NCBI GenBank assembly: GCA_015486105.1
Contig: WFSI01000093.1
Location: 1 to 48,154, forward strand
Direction of reading: 5' to 3'
Length of the DNA: 48,154 bases
Source: Aquificota bacterium
GTDB lineage: Bacteria > Thermosulfidibacterota > Thermosulfidibacteria > Thermosulfidibacterales > B14-G1
Every line of letters begins with the position of its first letter. The stretch's first letter is position 1. Below the pieces are notes generated by a model. It searched no databases. It was not told the DNA's origin and saw only the letters and a program-made list of their open reading frames with translations. A program made the translations under genes and the position numbers. Of this stretch, positions 36,301 to 41,790 are shown one piece after another.

Positions 36301-36395
36301 TTTATCTCTTCTTCAAAGGCTGCCCTGACCTTAGGAGACCCACTGGCCACGCAAGCCGTACCCTCACAAATTAAGACATGGGTTCTATAAATCAT
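33336..36395 (-). CDS. NuoF fused to a GltD/NfnB-like FAD-NAD(P) oxidoreductase
   Basis: A 1019-residue fusion. Residues 1-90: thioredoxin-like 2Fe-2S domain, Cys10, Cys15, Cys47, Cys51. Residues ~115-520: NuoF with the FMN/NADH loop GLRGRGGAGFPTG, CNADEGDPGAF, and the 4Fe-4S ligands Cys454, Cys457, Cys460 and Cys500. Then KKCPAGVC (Cys530, Cys535), as in HydB. Residues ~540-600: the Fe-S domain of GltD (Cys543, Cys547, Cys582, Cys586, Cys590, Cys594). Residues ~630-940: FAD motif GAGPAG (638-643), NAD(P) motif GGGNTAID (766 onward) with YRR (790-792) that favours NADPH, and FSGGDA. A final CLHC is at 996-999. ATG has GGGAGG upstream. It is the last gene of the first unit, before nuoA. Confidence 0.93.
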   Translation of the reverse strand: MIYRTHVLICEGTACVASGSPKVRAAFEEEIKRRGLEAEVKVVKRGCGGTCDLGPVVVIYPDMLLYARVQPEDVPFLVEEHLLKGRPVERMLLHEVTGQVVRSMMEYSFFAKQHKIVLENAGKIDPESIDEYIAENGYEALAKVLMEMTPEQVIEEVTKSGLRGRGGAGFPTGLKWGFTRKAPGNEKYIICNADEGDPGAFMDRSVMEGDPHRVLEGMAIAAYAIGNVKKGYIYIRAEYPIAIERLEIAMSQAREYGLLGENILDTGFDFDVEIRIGAGAFVCGEETALLKSVEGGRGEPRPKPPFPANKGVWGKPTNINNVETYANIPPIIRNGGDWYASMGTEKSKGTKVFSLTGKVNNIGLVEVPMGTTVGEMVFDIGGGIPKGKKFKAIQSGGPSGGCIPAPYLDTPIDYESLKELGAIMGSGGMIVLDEDTCMVNIAKFFLEFCVEESCGQCVPCRVGLKQMLNILERITNGEGKIEDLDTLDTLGHLIINTSLCALGGTAPNPVLSTMRYFRDEYIAHIVDKKCPAGVCAALFYAPCQNACPAGVDPARYVALVAENKIPEAYYVHMENNPFPAACSRVCPAFCEKKCNREKFDEAVAIREIKRIFADWALKDAGPWGPPEDPKKEKVAIIGAGPAGLACAFYLTRLGYLPTVFEALPVAGGMMRVGIPDYRLPPQVLDREIERIVEAGVDLKLNHKVDSLQNLFDEGYKAVFVGVGAHTSYKLNVPGEDLPGVYHGIDFLRDVNLGKEVEIGNKVVVVGGGNTAIDAARTALRLGAEEVSIIYRRTKNDMPAFPEEIEEALEEGVKINFLITPVKVLGESEVTGVECVRMETRGFDRGGRRRPVAVEGSNFAIEADTLIPCIGQGLTKGLDAQEELFNKWGFVQVDDRTMKTSIPGVFSGGDAVNPATVVEAVAHGRLAAMEIDKYFGYEGKIPFPEREVVGTTYDEEAYLVTLPRAKPCMLPLEDRKSFVEVNEGLSLDQAVEEAKRCLHCDRPPEEIEEEEELEKVEAVN

Positions 36396-36421
36396 TGCAT
36401 CCTCCCTTAGTGATCATGGCT

Positions 36422-36802
36422 CTATTCTAAAGGCGTAGAGACCACATATTCCTTCACGGTTTCACCCCTTATTATGTGGCTTTCTATGATCTCTTTGGCC
36501 TTTTCAGCAGTGAGATTGCAGTACATCACCTTTCTCCCTTCTCTATCCTCCACCAAAGCCACGGGCTGAATAGGATCGCTTCCCATGAACCCCGTCTGGG
36601 TCACCACTACATTGTGGAGATCATGCTCTTCTATTGCATCCAAAAAGGCCTTTAACACCTCTCTGGCGCCAGCGGCTATCCCTGAGGTTCCCATAGGAAC
36701 GACTATTCTATAGTCATACTCCCCCTCCCTTATGTCCATCTTCTTCTTAGCCTGCTCCCTTATTTTCCTCAATTGATCCAAGGTTCTCACCTTCTCTGCC
36801 AT
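36422..36802 (-). CDS. HndB/HymA-like ferredoxin-fold protein lacking the cluster cysteines
   Basis: A 126-residue protein with the thioredoxin-like 2Fe-2S ferredoxin fold seen as HndB or HymA beside NuoE/NuoF-type genes. The sequence IVVPMGTSGIAAGAREVL and VVTQTGFMGSDPIQPVALV lines up with the cluster-binding loops, but the cysteines expected there are Ser, Gly, Phe and Ser; the only Cys is in VMYCNLTAEKA. It should not carry a 2Fe-2S cluster, so a structural or regulatory role is likely. ATG at 36802 with AGGAGGTGAGTT. It sits between the GHKL ATPase and the NuoF fusion. Confidence 0.82.
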   Translation of the reverse strand: MAEKVRTLDQLRKIREQAKKKMDIREGEYDYRIVVPMGTSGIAAGAREVLKAFLDAIEEHDLHNVVVTQTGFMGSDPIQPVALVEDREGRKVMYCNLTAEKAKEIIESHIIRGETVKEYVVSTPLE

Positions 36803-36812
36803 AACTCACCTC

Positions 36813-37361
36813 CTACTCTGCTTTCATTACATCTCTAAGATTTTCGTTTATATAACCCCTTAAAAACCCGAGCACATTAGCATCAGACATGGGTACATCA
36901 CCCAGCAAATCCTTCACCTTTTTGCTATCAAAAAGAAACTCACCTTTCCCCTCATACTTCACTACAAATCTGACCTCAGGGTTAGAAACAATAAGGGCAA
37001 AGAGGGTACCGGCTAAATCCCCCATAGGGGGACGATCTATGTGACTTAATCCAAACGCCGCTTCCAGGACAGTTCCTTTACCAGGGCTACTATCCAAACT
37101 GAAATAACCATCACAATGCTCGGCCACCCACTTAAACATCGGTATCCCCAAGCCCACCTTTCCACCTTGCTTAGTTGTATAAAATGGATCCTGAACCCAT
37201 TTTAACTCTTTGGCAGTCATACCTCTGCCATCGTCCTTAACCCGCACCTTAAGGAGATCCCTGTCCATATCTTCATTTATGACGAGCTCTATCTTCCTCG
37301 CACCAGCGGCTAAAGAGTTTTGAAGTATGTCCATTATATGCAAGGCAAGTTCCTCCATCAT
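36813..37361 (-). CDS. GHKL ATP-binding protein (kinase-like, no HisKA)
   Basis: A 182-residue protein with an HATPase domain in the first ~110 residues: N-box DILQNSLAAGA, G1 KDDGRGM, F-box DPFYTTKQ and G2 KVGLGIPM. There is no phospho-acceptor His domain, so it is not a full sensor kinase. Proteins of this kind recur next to HydABC and NuoEF operons in anaerobes. It overlaps the PHP stop as ATGA, with a weak ribosome site, so it depends on coupling. The C-terminal 70 residues have no recognised motif. Confidence 0.85.
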   Translation of the reverse strand: MMEELALHIMDILQNSLAAGARKIELVINEDMDRDLLKVRVKDDGRGMTAKELKWVQDPFYTTKQGGKVGLGIPMFKWVAEHCDGYFSLDSSPGKGTVLEAAFGLSHIDRPPMGDLAGTLFALIVSNPEVRFVVKYEGKGEFLFDSKKVKDLLGDVPMSDANVLGFLRGYINENLRDVMKAE

Positions 37362-38137
37362 GATTCATCTTGCCCCAATTCGAGAGAATTTGAAGAGCGA
37401 TGAAGCACCTGAACCGCCTCCTTGCCCCTCTTCAAGGCCTGCATAAAACCCCACCACGAAGGCTCCTCCATGAAAAAGAGGGTAACAACAGCCCCTATAT
37501 CTTCAGGGTAATGGGCATCTGAAGCGCTCACGATAGTATACTTCCGCAACTCAGGCCACTTAGCTACAGCTTGCTCCGGTGTTAGCGCCCGGGAAACCTC
37601 TACCGCCTCAAGATCCAAATAATCGGGAATAAACCCCAACTGGTTGATTACACCGTAGGAAGCCCTGTCCACATGGGCAGGAATGGGGAAACCCTGATAG
37701 TCCTTCACCATTCTGACGCATGCGTCAAAAGAGAGGGACAAGGAGTTAAGAAGGAGTTTCTCCTCAAATCCCACCACATTTTCATCCTCATCCACTATCA
37801 CCTGATCCCCGAAATAGTCGGGGTTGTTCTTCACATCTGGAAGATACCCATAGATTACATCTCTAAAAGAGAAGACCGCATCAAGAGTTCCGAAATAAGC
37901 CAAAAGATGAACCTCCTCTTCCGTCTGGAGCTCCATTCCTGGAATGACCTGCACTCCTATCTTATCCCCTATCCTCTTGGCATACAACACGTTGTCACAA
38001 GTATTATGATCAGTAACAGCAATCATATGAATACCCTTCTCCTTGGCTTCTCTCACGATACGCCCTGGAGACATCTCCAGGCTCCCACAAGGAGATAAAG
38101 TAGAGTGTATGTGAAGGTCCGCCATATACCACTTCAA
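37358..38137 (-). CDS. PHP-domain metal-dependent phosphoesterase
   Basis: A 259-residue enzyme of the TrpH-like PHP group, which cleaves phosphodiester or phosphomonoester bonds of nucleotides. Metal ligands occur in ADLHIHSTLSPCG, VTDHNTCDN, HLLAYFG, PAHVDR and SASDAHYPEDIG. The start is TTG at 38137, overlapping the previous stop as TTGA, with GGAGG seven bases upstream; an internal ATG (38125) lacks a ribosome site. Its position in the NuoE-NuoF block suggests it processes a nucleotide signal or cofactor linked to the complex (inference). Confidence 0.86.
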   Translation of the reverse strand: MKWYMADLHIHSTLSPCGSLEMSPGRIVREAKEKGIHMIAVTDHNTCDNVLYAKRIGDKIGVQVIPGMELQTEEEVHLLAYFGTLDAVFSFRDVIYGYLPDVKNNPDYFGDQVIVDEDENVVGFEEKLLLNSLSLSFDACVRMVKDYQGFPIPAHVDRASYGVINQLGFIPDYLDLEAVEVSRALTPEQAVAKWPELRKYTIVSASDAHYPEDIGAVVTLFFMEEPSWWGFMQALKRGKEAVQVLHRSSNSLELGQDES

Positions 38138-38484
38138 GAATCATCCTCCCCCCTCAAAAGCTCATACAACACCCCGGACAATTCAAATAAAGGTAATTTG
38201 GAAACAAGAATAGGAATCCCCTCTTTCTCCGCTTTATCCAATACTTCAGGTGAAGGAACTATACCTTTAGCAAGCACGATTCCCCCCAGATCACTTACTT
38301 TAGCTACAGCCACTATATTTAAATGCCTCTGAATAGTAAGCCACAAATCCCCTGCATTAGCACCAGCCATTACATCGGAAAGAAGGTCCGATGCATAGGC
38401 CCACCTCACCTCCCTGTCTTGGACATCCACACCCCTCGTCACTAATTCTAAATCCAATTTGTCTATAATATTTTTAAGCAGCAT
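38134..38484 (-). CDS. DRTGG-domain protein (first downstream of the ATPase)
   Basis: A 116-residue protein of the DRTGG type, named for a motif in phosphotransacetylase and CBS-DRTGG regulators and thought to bind small ligands. It shows ASDLLSDVMAGANAGDLWLT and DLGGIVLAKG. It resembles the second DRTGG protein in the block (shared AxDLLSDV). ATG at 38484 with AGGAGGAAAG, overlapping the end of the ATPase gene by 11 bases. Confidence 0.8.
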   Translation of the reverse strand: MLLKNIIDKLDLELVTRGVDVQDREVRWAYASDLLSDVMAGANAGDLWLTIQRHLNIVAVAKVSDLGGIVLAKGIVPSPEVLDKAEKEGIPILVSKLPLFELSGVLYELLRGEDDS

Positions 38485-38944
38485 CTTTCCTCCTAAAAAC
38501 CACAGAATATATCTTGGTTCCTTTGCCCATCTCCGACTCTATATGAAAAACATCAGACTTTTCCTTAATATTAGGCAAGCCCAAACCTGCACCGAAACCC
38601 AATTCTCTTATCCAGAGAGGAGCCGTAGAGTAACCAGGAGTCATGGCCTTTTCTACATCCTCAATACCCGGGCCATCATCTTCCACAACCACCTCCACTC
38701 TGTTAGGCTTAACCTCAACCTTCAAGTGACCACCCCTATCCGCGTAAGATGCCAGATTCATCTCAGCCTCAAAACAGATTATAGATACCTTTTTGATCAC
38801 ATCATCCTCGACCCCTATTTCTTGCAAGCGCCTCTTTATCTCTGTAGAAACTACGCCCACATTGTCCAAATCCCCACCTTTCAAAATCGCATAGTGAAGA
38901 ACAACCTCCCAGCCTTCACTCAAAGATACTTCCCCTCTGAACAC
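38474..38944 (-). CDS. GHKL ATP-binding protein (anti-sigma/RsbT-like)
   Basis: A 156-residue protein whose second half is an HATPase: ICFEAEMNLASYADRGG (N-box, with Glu and Asn), EDDGPGIEDVEKAM (G1) and FGAGLGLPNIKEKSD (G2). This fits the RsbT/RsbW class of small serine kinases more than a sensor kinase. Two starts are possible: GTG at 38944, preceded by AAGGGA, or TTG at 38923, which overlaps the DRTGG stop as TTGA and follows GAGGGG. The longer form is listed. Confidence 0.82.
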   Translation of the reverse strand: MFRGEVSLSEGWEVVLHYAILKGGDLDNVGVVSTEIKRRLQEIGVEDDVIKKVSIICFEAEMNLASYADRGGHLKVEVKPNRVEVVVEDDGPGIEDVEKAMTPGYSTAPLWIRELGFGAGLGLPNIKEKSDVFHIESEMGKGTKIYSVVFRRKDAA

Positions 38945-39279
38945 CGAATCCCTTTTAAGTACAACCTGCCGCAGGCCTCAAAGGTGGGGATAGGGGTACT
39001 TAATAACACTATACCGTTCTCCGTTGCCCAACTAATCACTTTCTCTTCAGTGGGCTTCTTACCCCTCACGTAGAGAATAGCCGGAATACCCATCACCTCC
39101 GCCACTCTCACTACCTGTGGTGCCACATTACTAGTGACAGTAAGGGCAGGTCCGCCTCTCAGAGCCAGAACATCAGACAGAAGATCCGCCGCACAAGCGG
39201 CTTCTATTTCCCTTCTTCCCTCTTCTTCCAGGTTCAAGAACTGGGCTTCCAATAGCTCAGCTACTTCCTTCAGTTTCAC
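38920..39279 (-). CDS. DRTGG-domain protein (next to nuoE)
   Basis: A 119-residue DRTGG-type protein (CAADLLSDVLALRGGPALTVTS, AEVMGIPAILYVRGKKP). Begins with a GTG at 39279 that follows GAGGGATTGA and overlaps nuoE by 23 bases; its stop lies under the start region of the ATPase gene. Ligand and function are unknown. With the second copy it brackets the RsbT-like gene, a layout also seen near [FeFe]-hydrogenase clusters. Confidence 0.8.
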   Translation of the reverse strand: MKLKEVAELLEAQFLNLEEEGRREIEAACAADLLSDVLALRGGPALTVTSNVAPQVVRVAEVMGIPAILYVRGKKPTEEKVISWATENGIVLLSTPIPTFEACGRLYLKGIRCSEGKYL

Positions 39280-39766
39280 TCAATCCCTCCCTCTCATAGT
39301 ACCCCTTCACTATATTCCAGGCCCGCTGGGGACTGAGCCTCCCGTAAACATCTTCACCAATCATAATAACAGGGGCAAGACCACAAGCCCCAACGCATCT
39401 CACGGTATTCACAGTAAACTTCTGATCTTTAGTGGTGCCCCCCACCTTAACCCTCAGCCTGTGACAGAGGGTTTCCAGCACATCCTTCCCCCCCTTCACG
39501 TGGCAGGCAGTTCCCAAACAGACACGGATCTCATACTCCCCTATGGGCTCTGTCCTGAAAAAGTTGTAAAAGGTTACCACGCCATAAACATGGCTGGGCG
39601 GAACCCCTAGTTCCTGGGCAACATACCCAATAATCTCCGGCGGAAGATAGCCAAAGACCCCTTGAGAAAAGTGAAGCACTTTAATAAGGGACCCAGGATC
39701 CCCCCTGAAATTCGCCACGAAGTCCTTAACCTTATTATGCTCCGGCGTGTCCGGCAGTTTCACCAT
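39257..39766 (-). CDS. nuoE: NuoE/HydC-type thioredoxin-like 2Fe-2S subunit
   Basis: A 169-residue protein of the 24-kDa subunit family: an N-terminal helical bundle (FPQGVFGYLPPE-like, here LHFSQGVFGYLPPEIIGYVA) and a thioredoxin-like 2Fe-2S domain with the ligands CLGTAC and CVGACG. It should dock on the NuoF fusion and carry cluster N1a (or C1 in bifurcating enzymes). ATG at 39766 with AAAGGAGGGGGGCA upstream. It is separated from its partner by six accessory genes. Confidence 0.94.
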   Translation of the reverse strand: MVKLPDTPEHNKVKDFVANFRGDPGSLIKVLHFSQGVFGYLPPEIIGYVAQELGVPPSHVYGVVTFYNFFRTEPIGEYEIRVCLGTACHVKGGKDVLETLCHRLRVKVGGTTKDQKFTVNTVRCVGACGLAPVIMIGEDVYGRLSPQRAWNIVKGYYEREGLSETEGSS

Positions 39767-39778
39767 TGCCCCCCTCCT

Positions 39779-40351
39779 TTAACGAGCACCAAATTCAAAC
39801 CAGTGATAAACATCCCTCATGAGCTGTTCATAACTACCCTTCACACCCTCATAGAGTCGGGCATTCTCTATAGCAATAGTAGCCTGCTCAGCCAAAGCCT
39901 GAACAAAATCTACCTCATCCGCGCCAAAAGCCCGGGGGTTAGAAGTATAAAGTCTAAGAACACCAATCACTTTACCCCTCAACACCAAAGGAACACTAAG
40001 TATAGAAGCTACGCCTTCCTTTACAGCCGCCTCTTTATACTGGACCCTAATATCATGAGCTGCATCATAAACAGCTACAGGTTTACCCTCCATGGCATCG
40101 GCGACGCTTCTGTCAGCCTCAACGGGACCCTTCTTTAAATAATCCTCAGAGATGCCATAAGAAGCCACCAACTCCAATCGCTTAGACTCCTCATCCAAAA
40201 GCCGCAGAGTAGCACCCTTGACCCCCATCACTTCCGAAACCTTCTTCACCGCCCGGTCAAAAACTTCCTTGAGACTAAGAGTAGAGTTAATCAATCTACT
40301 CACTTCTTTGAAAGTCTCAAAATACTTCTTATACCTCCCCTCTTCTGCCAT
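39779..40351 (-). CDS. Stand-alone GAF-domain protein
   Basis: A 190-residue soluble protein with a short helical N-terminus and one GAF domain (~25-165: VMGVKGATLRLLDEESKRLEL, SILSVPLVLRGKVIGVLRLY, FVQALAEQATIAIENARLY). No effector domain follows, so it may bind a ligand or sense redox/nucleotide state and pass it to partners. The frame is open back to 40438, but that part contains the promoter box. The ATG at 40351 follows a run of ten G and GGTGC, giving the proper start MAEEGRYKKYFETF. First gene of the NuoE-NuoF unit. Confidence 0.84.
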   Translation of the reverse strand: MAEEGRYKKYFETFKEVSRLINSTLSLKEVFDRAVKKVSEVMGVKGATLRLLDEESKRLELVASYGISEDYLKKGPVEADRSVADAMEGKPVAVYDAAHDIRVQYKEAAVKEGVASILSVPLVLRGKVIGVLRLYTSNPRAFGADEVDFVQALAEQATIAIENARLYEGVKGSYEQLMRDVYHWFEFGAR

Positions 40352-40358
40352 AAAAGCA

Positions 40359-40368
40359 CCCCCCCCCC
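40359..40368 (-). repeat. Ten-base G tract in the leader of the GAF gene
   Basis: Ten consecutive C on the plus strand (G on the coding strand), seven bases upstream of the GAF start codon and inside the ribosome-binding region. Confidence 0.9.
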
Positions 40369-40386
40369 AAGGTACTATTCTGGGAG

Positions 40387-40440
40387 AGATTACTACCCCG
40401 GTGAAATCATTGTCAATAGAGAAAATGATTTCCTTCACAA
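40387..40440 (-). promoter_or_regulatory. Putative promoter of the GAF-NuoE-NuoF unit with shared box
   Basis: Minus strand TTGACA (40416-40411), 18 bases, TAATCT (40392-40387). The 30 bases 40411-40440 match the nuoA box at 26 positions, with TTGTGA at the same distance (40440-40435). Here the -35 also overlaps a perfect 9-base inverted repeat, GAAATCATT (40403-40411) / AATGATTTC (40424-40432), with a 12-base loop, not present at nuoA. Confidence 0.6.
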
Positions 40441-40591
40441 AAGAGACTTAAGAACCCTCTTGCCTCTTCCTAATCCACTATCTTCAAGAGCTTCCATAGC
40501 AAAGCCATCCCCTTTTAAGACCCCCGCCTCAACAAGTCTTTACTGATTCTTATCCTTTATGCTAAAGGGTGGCCGCTTGAAGGAGAATTTC

Positions 40592-40714
40592 ATGTTTAAA
40601 AAGCTGGGCGAGAATAGACTGAGCAAGAAGGCCTGGATTATTATCTTAGGCACACCCTTGGTCCTTATACTACTGCTGCTCCTCCTCTCTTTGGTTATAA
40701 GGTTGGGAAAATGA
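40592..40714 (+). CDS. 40-residue single-pass membrane peptide
   Basis: A short gene with a good ribosome site (AAGGAGAATTTC) and ATG at 40592. The product has a basic N-terminus (MFKKLGENRLSKKAW), one very hydrophobic helix (residues ~16-35, rich in Leu/Ile) and a basic tail (VIRLGK). Its stop overlaps the dprA start as ATGA, which strongly supports translation. I do not recognise a family. Either a coupling leader for dprA or a true small membrane protein. Confidence 0.6.
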   Translation: MFKKLGENRLSKKAWIIILGTPLVLILLLLLLSLVIRLGK

Positions 40715-41790
40715 AAAGCAAAGAATGGAGCCTCTTCCTCTCCCTGGCACCCGGGGTGGGCGCTAAAACTTACAGCAGACTCATCACAGCATTAGGTTCC
40801 ACCAAAGCCGTTTTTGAGGCTTCGAAGAGAGAATTAGAGGCCATTCCGGGGATCAGGCCTTCTGTCATAGAGACCCTACTCTCCCCGGGAACCTTATTAG
40901 AAAAAGGCAAAGAAGTCTTACGGGATTTACAAGAACACAAAATAGGTTATATTACCTTAGAACAAAAAGACTATCCTCTTTCCCTCAAAATCATCCCTTA
41001 TCCTCCTCCAGTTCTTTACTACAAAGGGAACCCATCCACATTAAAGGAGCCATGTTTCACCGTGGTGGGTACCAGAGGGGCATCCCCCTATGGCTTGAAC
41101 ATGGCCTTTAACTTATCCAAGGGGTTAGCCCATGCTGGATTGGTAATCATTAGTGGCTTAGCCCGGGGCATAGATACCTCGGCTCACAAAGGGGCTCTTA
41201 GTACAGGGATCACAGCTGCCTTCCTGGGCTCTGGACTAGATACCCTTTACCCTCCAGAAAACAGAAGATTAGCCCAAAGCATTATAGAGAAAGGAGGTGC
41301 AATCTTAAGTCCCTACCCCCCCGGAACCCCACCGGAACGGGGGCATTTCCCAAGACGCAACCTCCTCATGGCAGCCTTGGGGACAGGGGTTTTGGTTGTG
41401 GAGGCCGGGGAAAAGAGCGGTGCCCTCATGACAGCTCACTATGCCAGGAATATGGGCAAAGAGATCTTTGCTCTACCCGGTCCCGTGGGACTATCTCGAA
41501 CCAGAGGAGTCCACACACTCATAAAAGAAGGGGCCCATCTAATAGAGGACACCCAGGACATCCTGAACGTTCTACATATAAAAGGCAAAAAAGCACCGAG
41601 AAAACCCCCTATGACTGAAACAGAAAAAAGGGTGTGGGAAACCCTAGAGGAAGGGGCCTTACCCATCGAGGTACTCATGGAAAAATGCGATCTCACCCTC
41701 CAGGAGGCTTACTCACTCCTCCTCCAAATGGAGCTGAAGGGACTGATAGCCAGCGGGGGAGGAAATATCTTTATGAGAAGGGCATTATGA
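40711..41790 (+). CDS. dprA: DNA-processing protein DprA
   Basis: A 359-residue protein that protects incoming single-stranded DNA during transformation and loads RecA. An N-terminal helical SAM/HhH-like region (to ~65) precedes the Rossmann core with VVGTRGASPYG, ISGLARGIDTSAHKGAL, LGSGLDTLYPPENRRL, PRRNLLMAALGTGVLVVEAG and GSL-type LPGPVGLSRTRGVHTLI. The C-terminal winged helix (~295-359) is present. It overlaps topA as ATGA; the dprA-topA pair is a common bacterial arrangement. Confidence 0.95.
   Translation: MKSKEWSLFLSLAPGVGAKTYSRLITALGSTKAVFEASKRELEAIPGIRPSVIETLLSPGTLLEKGKEVLRDLQEHKIGYITLEQKDYPLSLKIIPYPPPVLYYKGNPSTLKEPCFTVVGTRGASPYGLNMAFNLSKGLAHAGLVIISGLARGIDTSAHKGALSTGITAAFLGSGLDTLYPPENRRLAQSIIEKGGAILSPYPPGTPPERGHFPRRNLLMAALGTGVLVVEAGEKSGALMTAHYARNMGKEIFALPGPVGLSRTRGVHTLIKEGAHLIEDTQDILNVLHIKGKKAPRKPPMTETEKRVWETLEEGALPIEVLMEKCDLTLQEAYSLLLQMELKGLIASGGGNIFMRRAL

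Noticed and set aside
33336-36395. Assembly artefact joining two genes (NuoF and a GltD protein)
   Set aside because: The frame is continuous, the HydB-type KKCPAGVC motif runs smoothly into the GltD Fe-S domain, and there is no stop, start or ribosome site at the junction. A true fusion is more likely, though read coverage was not available.
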